23,041 nucleotides of DNA from Candidatus Berkelbacteria bacterium (GCA_024654065.1 JANLIQ010000070.1:1-23041), one strand, 5' to 3'; counted from the first letter of the stretch, positions 13,300-20,360 are shown. The notes: generated by a model not told the origin, from the letters alone. Translations and numbers: made by a program.

Positions 13300-14263
13300 T
13301 TTTTCTCCTCATTACTCGCTCCACAGCATGAATGATATCGCTGATACCTAAGTGATAATGCTCCATTAACTCCTCGGGCTTTCCGGATTCTCCAAAAGTA
13401 TCCAACACTCCAATCCGTTCCATCGGTACAGGATAGTGATCAGCAAGAACTTCAGCGACTGCCGATCCCAGTCCCCCAATAATCTGATGCTCCTCGGCAG
13501 TAACAATCGCCCCTGTGTCTTTGGCAGCTTCGATTATTGATTTAGCGTCAATCGGTTTAACGGTATGCATATTCAAAACCCCGACTGATACTCTACCGTC
13601 TAGTTCTTTGGCAGCCATTATTGCTCGGTAAACCATCTGACCGTTAGCGATAATCGTCACGTCGCTACCTGCTAAAATTGGCAGGGCCTTACCTAGCTGA
13701 AACGGCGTGTCGTCTTTCGTTATAACGGGGGTTTTCTCCCGACCAAAACGGATATAGCTTGGGCCAACATGTTTAGCAAGCGCGAGAGTCGCTTTCCTAG
13801 CTTCGACAGTATCAGTTGGAACAACGACGATCATATTTGGAAGAACCCTGGTTATCGCAACATCTTCAAGGGCCTGGTGAGTCGCCCCGTCTGGTCCAAC
13901 AGAGATGCCTGCATGAGCACCAACTACTTTAACATTAGCCTTTGAATAGCATATGCTAACTCGTATCTGATCCCAATTACGTCCGGGCGAAAAGACTGCG
14001 TATGAAGAAATGAAGGGAATTTTACCAGATAGGGCTAGTCCCGCCGCGATACCGGCCATATTTTGTTCAGCAACACCCACTTCGAAGTATCTCTCTGGAT
14101 ACGCCTCAGCAAACGCCTGCACCCTTATGCTTTCAACTAGATCCCCGCAAAGAGCTACAACATCAGGATTGGTTTTACCCAATTCAAGTAGGGCTTGCCC
14201 AAAACCATCCCTTGGTGGAATCTCTTCAAAGTTATCATGATGTAGTGGCACCAAGAATTTCAT
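13289..14263 (-). CDS. Transketolase, C-terminal subunit
   Basis: The 324-residue pyrimidine-binding half plus C-terminal domain of a split transketolase, which moves two-carbon units between sugar phosphates using thiamine diphosphate. RYFEVGVAEQNMAGIAAGLA contains the Glu (residue 66) that protonates the cofactor. FISSYAVF, GISVGPDGATHQALEDVAITR and YIRFGREKTP follow the family order. The C-terminal domain (about 195-310) has GRVSVGVLNMHTVKPID and TAEEHQIIGGLGSAVAE. It follows the N-terminal subunit directly: stop TAA and start ATG are adjacent, implying coupled translation of the two halves. DXP synthase-like and pyruvate dehydrogenase-like proteins share parts of this fold, but the split pair and pentose-phosphate neighbours favour transketolase. 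Confidence 0.93.
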   Translation of the reverse strand: MKFLVPLHHDNFEEIPPRDGFGQALLELGKTNPDVVALCGDLVESIRVQAFAEAYPERYFEVGVAEQNMAGIAAGLALSGKIPFISSYAVFSPGRNWDQIRVSICYSKANVKVVGAHAGISVGPDGATHQALEDVAITRVLPNMIVVVPTDTVEARKATLALAKHVGPSYIRFGREKTPVITKDDTPFQLGKALPILAGSDVTIIANGQMVYRAIMAAKELDGRVSVGVLNMHTVKPIDAKSIIEAAKDTGAIVTAEEHQIIGGLGSAVAEVLADHYPVPMERIGVLDTFGESGKPEELMEHYHLGISDIIHAVERVMRRKNAS

Positions 14264-15106
14264 TTATTCGTGCTCACTTGTTATCTTACCTCGCAATGTT
14301 CGTAGTTCTTTCAGTGCAAGTTTGGCTTCGTCGCTCTTTGGTACTTTACCGTGCCAGTGGTAATCACTTTCCATGAAGTCTACACCCTTACCCGGAATTG
14401 TATGGGCAATAATAACTGTTGGTTTTTCAAAAACAGCCCTTGCGTGACGGAATGCGGCAATAATATCTTCAAAGTTGTGGCCATCTATTTCTAAAACGTG
14501 CCAATTAAATGATCGGTACTTGTCTGCAAGTGGTTCTAAGGGCATAACGTCTTCTGTGAAACCGTCTATCTGAATATTATTGCGATCAATCACGGCTGTT
14601 AAATTATGAAGTTCGTTTTTACCGGCAAACATGATTGCTTCCCATGTTTGTCCTTCGTCATGCTCGCCATCAGATAATACAACATATGTTCTCCATTTTT
14701 TATTATCTAGCCTTGCTGCAAGTGCCATACCAATTGCTTGACTCAAGCCTTGTCCTAACGGGCCAGATGAGTTCTCGATTCCGGGTAATTCTAGATTATG
14801 AGGGTGACCGTGCAGACGAGTTCCAAATTTACGAAGAGTTATTAACTCTTCAACTGGAAAGTAACCGCGATGGGCCATCGTTGCGTAAAGCACCGGGCAT
14901 ATATGACCACAAGAAAGTACTAGTCGATCGCGATCAGGCCAAGAAGGTTTCTTCGGATCAATATTGAGCACATCAAAATAAAGGGCTGTAAAAATATCCG
15001 CCATTCCAAGAGGCCCGGCCGAGTGACCCGAACCAGCCTCAAGAAGCATTTTTATAATATCCTGACGAATTTGGGTCGCTTGCAATTCAAGCCGTTTTAT
15101 TGTCAT
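14264..15106 (-). CDS. Transketolase, N-terminal subunit
   Basis: The 280-residue diphosphate-binding half of the split transketolase. SGHSAGPLGMADIFTALYF and CGHICPVLYATMAHRGYF match the N-terminal family blocks, followed by RLHGHPHNLELPGIENSSGPLGQGLS. The thiamine-diphosphate/magnesium motif runs from SDGEHDEGQ (Asp146) to DRNNIQIDG (Asn176-177). The usual first Gly of GDG is Ser here, a conservative change. The C-terminus has IAHTIPGKGV and HWHGKVP. The ATG overlaps the rpe stop as ATGA. Both halves are needed for activity, so gene order N then C with no gap fits a fixed 1:1 supply. Confidence 0.94.
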   Translation of the reverse strand: MTIKRLELQATQIRQDIIKMLLEAGSGHSAGPLGMADIFTALYFDVLNIDPKKPSWPDRDRLVLSCGHICPVLYATMAHRGYFPVEELITLRKFGTRLHGHPHNLELPGIENSSGPLGQGLSQAIGMALAARLDNKKWRTYVVLSDGEHDEGQTWEAIMFAGKNELHNLTAVIDRNNIQIDGFTEDVMPLEPLADKYRSFNWHVLEIDGHNFEDIIAAFRHARAVFEKPTVIIAHTIPGKGVDFMESDYHWHGKVPKSDEAKLALKELRTLRGKITSEHE

Positions 15107-15744
15107 TCAGACGCCTTTTTTAAAAGCTCAGTGTAGTTTTCTTTCCAGTCGCCTTCCTCGTAGATTGCAGTAGTAGCAATTACATAATCTGCTCCAGCAT
15201 GTTTGAGCTCATTTATATTCTCCAAACTCACTCCCCCATCAACTGTGATTGTCAGGCGGTACGGCTGCTTGTTTAGGTAAGATACAGCAAGAGAAGTGTT
15301 CGGTAATTGAGCCTGACCCGTTCTTCCGGGGTGTATTCCCATTACTTGGACGTACGGGCTGACGGAAAAGAAACGACGTAGAGTTGTTAAATCTGTCTCC
15401 GGACTAACAGCAAATCCAAGAAGTATGTCGTTAACTCGTGCCTCTGTAACTACCTCGTCCAAATCAAAAGTAGACTCAACATGAATGATTGCTCGTGTGA
15501 CACCTTTTGCTTTCGCTTTAGACAAGTACGGTAGTGGGTCGCTAACCATCAGGTGAGCTTCGCAGTATTCAATATCTATAAGTGGCCAGGCTTCAATAGG
15601 CAAGGAATTGCCTTCAACAAAGTTAGGATCGACTATATCAACATGCAGTGAGTTGCCCACTTTTCGAGCAAATTCGATATGTTTAGTAAACTCCCCTTTT
15701 GTTGTTACTAAACACGCGGGTATAACAAAATTTTTCGATCTCAT
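15103..15744 (-). CDS. rpe: Ribulose-phosphate 3-epimerase-like protein
   Basis: Predicted TIM-barrel epimerase interconverting ribulose 5-phosphate and xylulose 5-phosphate. Of 213 residues, the metal and catalytic positions His34 and Asp36 (LHVDIVD), His64 (EAHLMVSDP) and Asp170 (TVDGGVS) are kept. The family's usual PSILSAD start is replaced by IPACLVTTK, and the NPGFGGQ phosphate-binding loop by HPGRTGQAQ, so the protein is divergent and its substrate could differ. GADYVIATTAIY matches the second phosphate loop. The genes before and after it (rpiB and the transketolase subunits) overlap it by 4 bp each as ATGA, which strongly supports a pentose-phosphate role. Confidence 0.87.
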   Translation of the reverse strand: MRSKNFVIPACLVTTKGEFTKHIEFARKVGNSLHVDIVDPNFVEGNSLPIEAWPLIDIEYCEAHLMVSDPLPYLSKAKAKGVTRAIIHVESTFDLDEVVTEARVNDILLGFAVSPETDLTTLRRFFSVSPYVQVMGIHPGRTGQAQLPNTSLAVSYLNKQPYRLTITVDGGVSLENINELKHAGADYVIATTAIYEEGDWKENYTELLKKASE

Positions 15745-16166
15745 GAATCAATCTGCTTTATTCGTCTCTTGTGACGATCGGCGTAGCTAAAGCTAGTCGA
15801 CAAGAACGCAGAAACGATCTCCCAAGCAGTATCTACTCCGATAAAACGAGCTGGAAGAGAAATTACGTTTATATCATTATCTTCACGAGCTTCAACAGTT
15901 ACACGTGCGTTCCATGACACTGCCGCTCTAATACCCTTAAAACGATTAGCAACAATGGCCATTCCCTCACCTGAGCCACAAATTAATATTCCCTTACCGT
16001 TGTGTTTCAGGACAGCCTTAGATAGTTGCTTGGCGACACCCGGGTAGTCATCAGGCTCCCTAGAAAAGGTTCCGAAATCTTCAAAAGCAATCTTTCTTTC
16101 GGCTAACTTGTGGCAGATTTTTTCTTTTAGGTCAAAACCAGCGTGATCAGCAGCAATAAATATCAT
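15741..16166 (-). CDS. rpiB: Ribose-5-phosphate isomerase B
   Basis: Interconverts ribose 5-phosphate and ribulose 5-phosphate. The 141-residue protein has the RpiB/LacAB layout: AADHAGFDLKEKI at the start (Asp and His in the active site), DYPGVAKQLSKAV, the catalytic Cys in ILICGSGEGMAIVANRFKGIRAA, and EDNDINVISLPARFIG. His and Arg near the C-terminus (DRHKRRI) fit phosphate binding. LacA/LacB share the fold, but the operon context favours RpiB. The start lies 9 nt after the dehydrogenase stop with only a weak GGATGG in front. It overlaps rpe by ATGA. Confidence 0.94.
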   Translation of the reverse strand: MIFIAADHAGFDLKEKICHKLAERKIAFEDFGTFSREPDDYPGVAKQLSKAVLKHNGKGILICGSGEGMAIVANRFKGIRAAVSWNARVTVEAREDNDINVISLPARFIGVDTAWEIVSAFLSTSFSYADRHKRRIKQIDS

Positions 16167-16175
16167 CCGACCATC

Positions 16176-17189
16176 CTACTTCTCTACGACATTGACTGGA
16201 TCTCCAGAGACCATCCCCTCAATATTTTCAACAGTAGTAGTGAGAATGTTGTGCATAGACTCCTTACTATTAAAAGCATTATGAGGAGTTAGTAGAACAT
16301 GAGGATGGCGCATTAAGGCGTGATCAGCCATCGCCATCTGGTAATCTTTAAGTTTGAAATATGGAGAGAAGAATTCTTTTTCTTCTTTGAGGAGGCCTTC
16401 GTCTTCTAAGACATCAATACCAGCCTGACTAACCGTGCCGTTCTCTAGTGCTTCAAGTAGGGCATCGGCGTCAACCAAACCCCCTCGAGCAGTGTTAAGA
16501 AGAACCACCCCTTTCTTCATTAGTTCAAATTGCTTGGTAGATAGCATATGCTTATTCTCTGCGGTCAAAGGCACATGAATTGTAATAACGTCAGCCTTAC
16601 CAAGAAGCTCTGGTAACGACATGTACTCCATACCATACTTTTCTGTTAGCTCGGTATTGGGATGCGGATCGAAACCAATCAACTTCATTCCAAAACCATT
16701 AGTGATCCGTGCAACGTGGGCGCCAATCTTACCGGTACCAACTATGCCAAGTGTTTTCCCGAGAAGATCCCAACCAGAGAGACCGGTGTACTCATATATA
16801 CCTTCTTTAGTACGCTCTACAGATTCGACAATTTTACGCGACATCGCTAGCAGAAGTGCCACGGTATGTTCAGCAACGGTATTAGGTCCGTAAGCCGGGA
16901 CATTACTAACAACAATGTTACGGCTCGACGCCTCAACTAAGTCTATGTGGTCTACACCTACCGACATGGTAGCGATACCTTTTACCTTCCTTAAATGTAT
17001 TAGGACTTGGTGAGAAAGATCTGAGTATATAAAAGAGACTATATAGTCAGCCTGGGCGGCCTCGTGCATATTGTCGTATGTAAGTCTGTGATTAAAGAAT
17101 TCTAGATCAACTTTATGTTGAAGCTTGTCTCTAAGGAACTCCTGCTCCCAAGGCTCAACTTCAAAACAGACTACTTTCTTCCCCTCCAT
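16176..17189 (-). CDS. D-2-hydroxyacid dehydrogenase (D-lactate dehydrogenase-like)
   Basis: NAD-dependent oxidoreductase, probably reducing pyruvate or a similar 2-oxoacid. The 337 residues show SVGVDHID and NVPAYGPNTVAEHTVALLL in the substrate domain, the Rossmann motif GTGKIGAHVARI (151-162), and the catalytic triad Arg235 (NTARGGLVD), Glu264 (DVLEDE) and His303 (LTPHNAFN). SVGVDHID and the overall length resemble D-lactate dehydrogenase more than phosphoglycerate dehydrogenase. ATG 17189 (MEGKKVVCFE) is chosen over the TTG at 17222, because the latter lies beside the upstream gene's terminator. No clear promoter is seen. It leads the aldolase-pentose phosphate operon and would regenerate NAD used by GapA, an inference from context. 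Confidence 0.9.
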   Translation of the reverse strand: MEGKKVVCFEVEPWEQEFLRDKLQHKVDLEFFNHRLTYDNMHEAAQADYIVSFIYSDLSHQVLIHLRKVKGIATMSVGVDHIDLVEASSRNIVVSNVPAYGPNTVAEHTVALLLAMSRKIVESVERTKEGIYEYTGLSGWDLLGKTLGIVGTGKIGAHVARITNGFGMKLIGFDPHPNTELTEKYGMEYMSLPELLGKADVITIHVPLTAENKHMLSTKQFELMKKGVVLLNTARGGLVDADALLEALENGTVSQAGIDVLEDEGLLKEEKEFFSPYFKLKDYQMAMADHALMRHPHVLLTPHNAFNSKESMHNILTTTVENIEGMVSGDPVNVVEK

Positions 17190-17214
17190 AGTTAACTTCA
17201 GCGTAACGTAAAAA

Positions 17215-17268
17215 TAGGGCAAGAGAAAGCGCGTTCATACAGCCGACAAGGCCGACAAGCGCGCTTTC
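17215..17268 (-). terminator. Terminator of the orphan gene at 17274-17795
   Basis: A 9-bp perfect stem GAAAGCGCG (17268-17260) with CGCGCTTTC (17233-17225) on the minus strand, 26-nt loop, then TCTTGCCC and a TATTTTT run. It separates this gene from the downstream dehydrogenase operon. Confidence 0.6.
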
Positions 17269-17273
17269 GGAAC

Positions 17274-17795
17274 TTAGCGGAGGTACTCCGCTTGGGTCCT
17301 GGAACCAGATTTCGACGCATCCCTCTTTGCCTCCATGGCCTGGTAGGGTTCGAGAAGCTCAATAGTCAAGTTGCCATTGTAGCGAAACGAACCAAGCTCG
17401 ATAGAGTCCCGCTTAATCAGACGTCCGACGTATCTCGAACAATCCGTATTGTCGGGAACGATAACAACGCGGGCTCGACTCATGTCGAGTCCTTTTTCGC
17501 GACAAAGAGCCGCGAACACGGTTGGGCGGAGTTGCTTGCGCAACTTAGCACAGGCACCGTGATAGATCAGGGCCTCATTCAGATCAGTTACCGTCTTGGT
17601 GAGGTCGGCATAGTCGGGGCCGTCCGGCTTGCAGAAGGCCACAAATGGCGAAAGGTCGAAATCGGCCGGAATAAGCTTTTCATCCTTCCAGCGGTCGACC
17701 TGATCGTCATTAATCACGCCGAGTAAGATTCTACCCCTCAGCGCGACCGTGCCGGACGGAATCCAGTCCAATTTTGGTACTGGCCCGTCTTTCAT
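17274..17795 (-). CDS. Hypothetical protein
   Basis: A 173-residue soluble protein that I do not recognise. It is predicted alpha/beta: GTVALRGRILLGVIND near the start, an acidic central part (DEKLIPADFDLSPFVAF, GPDYADLTKTV), then RARVVIVPDNTDCSRYVGRLIKRD and a strand-rich FRYNGNLTIELLEPY. No catalytic motif is obvious. The C-terminal 15 residues are polar and probably disordered. The start is well supported: GGAGG lies 8 nt before the ATG. The leader can form a small GCTC/GAGC hairpin just upstream. Its codons are richer in G and C than those of the operon downstream. Own promoter and terminator make it a single-gene unit. Confidence 0.78.
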   Translation of the reverse strand: MKDGPVPKLDWIPSGTVALRGRILLGVINDDQVDRWKDEKLIPADFDLSPFVAFCKPDGPDYADLTKTVTDLNEALIYHGACAKLRKQLRPTVFAALCREKGLDMSRARVVIVPDNTDCSRYVGRLIKRDSIELGSFRYNGNLTIELLEPYQAMEAKRDASKSGSRTQAEYLR

Positions 17796-17839
17796 AATGG
17801 ATACCTCCTTGCTCTTAAAGAGCGAGTCTCATACACCGC

Positions 17840-17868
17840 GAGTTTACCCAACTGGTACAATGCTGTAA
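17840..17868 (-). promoter_or_regulatory. Promoter of the orphan gene
   Basis: TTTACA (17868-17863), 17-nt spacer, TAAACT (17845-17840) on the minus strand. Hexamers and spacing are identical to those of the ABC-transporter promoter at 18684-18712. Its spacer contains the -10 of the tRNA-Gly promoter on the other strand, so the two promoters compete for the same DNA. Confidence 0.55.
17853..17861 (+). promoter_or_regulatory. Extended -10 promoter of tRNA-Gly and phosphoribosyltransferase
   Basis: TGGTACAAT, hexamer at 17856-17861. Transcription near 17868 gives a 20-nt 5' leader before the tRNA. No -35 is recognised. Confidence 0.6.
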
Positions 17869-17887
17869 AGTAGCAGAGCTACAAATT

Positions 17888-17958
17888 GCGGGTGTGGTTC
17901 AATGGCAGAATATAACCTTCCCAAGGTTGAGACGGGGGTTCGATTCCCCTCACCCGCT
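17888..17958 (+). tRNA. tRNA-Gly(CCC)
   Basis: A complete 71-nt cloverleaf including the discriminator base. Acceptor stem GCGGGTG (17888-17894) with CACCCGC (17951-17957), discriminator T17958. D stem GTTC/GAAT, anticodon stem TAACC/GGTTG with loop TTCCCAA (anticodon CCC, 17920-17922), T stem GGGGG/CCCCT with loop TTCGATT. CCA is not encoded. It reads GGG codons. The phosphoribosyltransferase gene begins 7 nt after it on the same transcript. Confidence 0.97.
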
Positions 17959-17965
17959 CAGACTA

Positions 17966-18409
17966 ATGACTATCAGTTGGCAAAGATTCCATCGGGCAGT
18001 AAGAAAGCTAACCAGCAGTATTAAGGCCGACTCTTTCTGTCCGGACGTTATTGTTGCTGTGGGGTTATCAGGTTTGATACCAGCGGCAATGGTCGCAAAA
18101 CAGATGGCCTGCAAGGACCTCCAGTTAGTTATAATCGAGTCATATAAAGGTCGGCAGAGGCTAACCCCAAGGCTTATAAAGCAAGGGGTTAACGACATTT
18201 CTGGGAAAAAAGTGCTCTGTGTCGACGATATAATTGCATCGGGAATGACCCGTAAGTTAACCGAGGAAGTACTACGAACGTTTCAACCAGAAATAATAAA
18301 GTTTGCCGTTCCGATTGTTAGCACGGCCGTTTGTAAAGCTTTTCCAGATTATTGGGGTGAAGAAATAATGCGGTCCCCAGATGATTTCATACAGCTACCT
18401 TGGGATTAA
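17966..18409 (+). CDS. Phosphoribosyltransferase (xanthine-guanine/hypoxanthine-type)
   Basis: A 147-residue type I PRTase, likely salvaging a purine base with PRPP. VAVGLSGLIPAAMVAKQM is the early loop that contacts pyrophosphate, and VLCVDDIIASGMT (83-95) is the PRPP-binding motif with its paired acidic residues. The C-terminal hood is short (PDYWGEEIMRSPDDFIQLPWD); the Trp near the end resembles Gpt-like proteins, but the base specificity is not certain. The frame is open back into the tRNA, but ATG 17966 is the only sensible start. It lies 7 nt past the tRNA, with no Shine-Dalgarno, so processing of the tRNA 3' end would leave an almost leaderless mRNA. Confidence 0.9.
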   Translation: MTISWQRFHRAVRKLTSSIKADSFCPDVIVAVGLSGLIPAAMVAKQMACKDLQLVIIESYKGRQRLTPRLIKQGVNDISGKKVLCVDDIIASGMTRKLTEEVLRTFQPEIIKFAVPIVSTAVCKAFPDYWGEEIMRSPDDFIQLPWD

Positions 18410-18429
18410 TTAGCAATCTCCGTACTCAA

Positions 18430-18462
18430 GCAAAGACCCCGGACCTATCCGGGGTGCTTTGC
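18430..18462 (+). terminator. Terminator of the phosphoribosyltransferase gene
   Basis: GCAAAGA-CCCCGGA (18430-18443) pairs with TCCGGGG-T-g-CTTTGC (18448-18462) around a CCTA loop, leaving one bulged G. The stem is very stable, although the T run is short and inside the stem base. Confidence 0.65.
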
Positions 18463-18671
18463 TAGAGTTGAGGTGGAACTATATTTAACCGGTGCGTCTT
18501 CAAGTCGGATGCGCACCGACGTGTTTCTGGTACCCAACCGACCCTATGTCGCTGATCCAAAACATCATCATGAACACAAACTACACCCACGCTATTTAGC
18601 GATCATTAGCACAACCTACTACTGACCTTAATGTTTACGTCAATTTCTTGGCAAAACTGGCAAAAGACAGG
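18463..18671. other. Gene-free stretch with one hairpin
   Basis: No coding frame with start signals is seen on either strand. The only clear structure is an inverted repeat CGGTGCG (18490-18496) with CGCACCG (18512-18518), 15-nt loop. The rest is AT-rich with no recognised motif until the palindrome at 18672. Confidence 0.5.
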
Positions 18672-18712
18672 TGTAAAGCGGCCTTTACATTTAGTTCGGT
18701 CGTCGTTAAACT
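18672..18712 (+). promoter_or_regulatory. ABC-transporter promoter with an operator-like palindrome
   Basis: TTTACA (18684-18689), 17-nt spacer, TAAACT (18707-18712), then 6 nt to the ATG. The -35 is the right arm of a perfect inverted repeat TGTAAAG-CGGC-CTTTACA (18672-18689). A repressor bound here would block the -35; exporters of this type are often controlled that way, but no regulator gene is adjacent. Confidence 0.55.
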
Positions 18713-18718
18713 GTTTTG

Positions 18719-19531
18719 ATGGGTGCAAAGAATGGCAAAATAATCGAGGTTAAAAATTTAACCAAAACCTACCCTGGTGGCACCAAGGCCGTTAGGGGAA
18801 TTTCCTTTAACGTCAAAGCTGGGGAATTCTACGGTTTCTTAGGGCCAAACGGCGCCGGCAAGACCACCACCATCAATATGCTGGTAAATTTAGTGAAGAA
18901 AACTAGCGGTGAGGTTATTATCGACGGCCTCAAACTCGAAGATAATTTGGACGAGATTTATAAACGCGTCGGCTTCGCTATGCAGGAGGTTGGCTTAGAC
19001 GAAGTGGCCACTGCCCGCGAAATGTTGCAGCTCCACGGCCGACTTTACCATATGACGAAAACTGAAATTGATGCCCAAATCTCCAAACTTCTAAAACTAG
19101 TTGAACTCGAAAAAGTCGCCGACAAGTTTACCTCGACTTATTCTGGCGGTATGCGTCGCCGCTTTGACCTGGCTCTCTCGCTCATGCACAAACCAAAAAT
19201 CCTCTTTCTAGACGAGCCAACTCAAGGTCTCGACCCGCACGCTCGTCAACTCATTTGGGCACATTTGCGCCAATTAAATAAAGAAGGGATGACGATTTTC
19301 CTCACGACTCACTTTATGGATGAAGCGCAAGAGCTCTGTGACCGGATCGAGATAATGGACAAGGGCAAAATCGTCACCGAGGGGTCGCCGGAAGAACTTA
19401 TGAAAAAACACAACGCCAAAAATATGGAAGAAGTTTTCCTAAAAACAACCGGCAGCAACTTAGCAAACGAGGAAGTAAACGCTAATGCGCCTGATCCATT
19501 TGCCCGAAGTCGTGGTGGGGGCCGAAATTAA
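18719..19531 (+). CDS. ABC transporter ATP-binding protein (DrrA/ABC-2 exporter type)
   Basis: Cytoplasmic ATPase that powers the permease encoded next. The 270 residues have Walker A GPNGAGKT (42-49), a Q-loop at MQEVGL, signature YSGGM (141-145), Walker B ILFLDEP (161-167), the D-loop GLDPHARQ and H-loop His in LTTHFMDEA. The order and the C-terminal EEVFLKTTG helix are those of DrrA/CcmA-type exporters of drugs, lipids or polysaccharides; the substrate is unknown. A Gly/Arg-rich tail (ARSRGGGRN) follows. ATG 18719 is chosen over the TTG just before it, as it is the position 6 nt behind the -10. The stop overlaps the permease start as TAATG. Confidence 0.95.
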   Translation: MGAKNGKIIEVKNLTKTYPGGTKAVRGISFNVKAGEFYGFLGPNGAGKTTTINMLVNLVKKTSGEVIIDGLKLEDNLDEIYKRVGFAMQEVGLDEVATAREMLQLHGRLYHMTKTEIDAQISKLLKLVELEKVADKFTSTYSGGMRRRFDLALSLMHKPKILFLDEPTQGLDPHARQLIWAHLRQLNKEGMTIFLTTHFMDEAQELCDRIEIMDKGKIVTEGSPEELMKKHNAKNMEEVFLKTTGSNLANEEVNANAPDPFARSRGGGRN

Positions 19532-20298
19532 TGAATACTTTTTTAAGCGATTGGTACTATCTTTCAATCCGCAACATCAAGCTTATCTGGCGACCACTAT
19601 TGGCGTTACTGCCGCCGTTCTTTATGCCAATATTCTTCTTTGCCGTTAACTCGTTGTCACTTTCGGCTCTAGCCCAAGTACCAGGTTTCCCAGATGTATC
19701 TTACAAAGACTTCATTGCACCGGTAGCAATCTTCACCGCAATTTTCTTTTCGGCCGGTAATGCTGGCATTGAGTTAGTTCAAGATATTCAGAGCGGTTAT
19801 TTCAAAAAACTGATAATTATGCCTATTAACCGTTTGGCGATTGTTTTGGCTAAGTTAACAGAAATTGCTGTCCAATCGCTCGGCCAAGGAATAATTATGC
19901 TAATCTTGCTGTTGCTGTGGGGCGTTAAAATTCAATCCGGCTTCCTGGGCGTACTAGCGATCTTTGCAATTTTGATCATTTTTGCGATGGCCTGGAGTTG
20001 TATCGGTATGATCTCGGCATTGCGAACCCAAAACGCTCGGCTGGTTCAATCGCTGTTTATTCTTGTTTTTCCATTATTATATCTGACCACCTCACAAACT
20101 CCTCGAGCACTTCTACCAACGACTTTTGCCCAAATAACTGACTTCAACCCCGTCACCTATATAATCGAAGGAATTAGAGCTCTAGTGTTGAACGGCTGGG
20201 GAAGTCCAGATATTGGCTACGCCTTCTTGGCAGCCGGTGGGATGTTTGTGGTTTTCGTTACTTTCACCATGTTCTCCTTCCGCAAAGCCTTAAAGTGA
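19531..20298 (+). CDS. ABC-2 type transporter permease
   Basis: A 255-residue integral membrane subunit with six predicted helices (about 18-38, 58-78, 108-132, 138-160, 168-188 and 228-250), the standard ABC-2 layout. The N-terminal amphipathic segment WYYLSIRNIKLIWR precedes helix 1. The cytoplasmic stretch SGYFKKLIIMPINRLAIVLAK between helices 2 and 3 is the conserved coupling region, and ITDFNPVTYIIEGIRALVLNGW before the last helix is also characteristic. It overlaps the ATPase gene by one base, so it is translated by coupling and forms the exporter with it. Confidence 0.93.
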   Translation: MNTFLSDWYYLSIRNIKLIWRPLLALLPPFFMPIFFFAVNSLSLSALAQVPGFPDVSYKDFIAPVAIFTAIFFSAGNAGIELVQDIQSGYFKKLIIMPINRLAIVLAKLTEIAVQSLGQGIIMLILLLLWGVKIQSGFLGVLAIFAILIIFAMAWSCIGMISALRTQNARLVQSLFILVFPLLYLTTSQTPRALLPTTFAQITDFNPVTYIIEGIRALVLNGWGSPDIGYAFLAAGGMFVVFVTFTMFSFRKALK

Positions 20299-20325
20299 AG
20301 GAATAACCTGCGACCACACTAGGGA

Positions 20326-20354
20326 TTGATCGTGGTCTGCTGTTACGCTACTCT
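20326..20354 (+). promoter_or_regulatory. Promoter of the HNH gene (leaderless)
   Basis: TTGATC (20326-20331), 17-nt spacer, TACTCT (20349-20354), then 6 nt to the ATG at 20361. The -10 is weak (three of six). An inverted repeat GACCAC (20312-20317) with GTGGTC (20332-20337) spans the -35 and could be an operator or the exporter's terminator. Confidence 0.4.
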
Positions 20355-20360
20355 TTACCT

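Noticed and set aside
14635..14967. 110-residue + strand ORF antisense to transketolase N
   Set aside because: A shadow of a strongly conserved gene, with no start signal.
17190..17222. TTG start for the hydroxyacid dehydrogenase
   Set aside because: It lies beside the upstream gene's terminator; ATG 17189 begins the usual N-terminal strand.
17292..17726. 144-residue + strand ORF antisense to the orphan gene
   Set aside because: No start signals; it mirrors the minus-strand gene, which has Shine-Dalgarno, promoter and terminator.
17894..17965. Phosphoribosyltransferase start at a GTG inside tRNA-Gly
   Set aside because: These codons are tRNA sequence; ATG 17966 gives a normal PRTase N-terminus.
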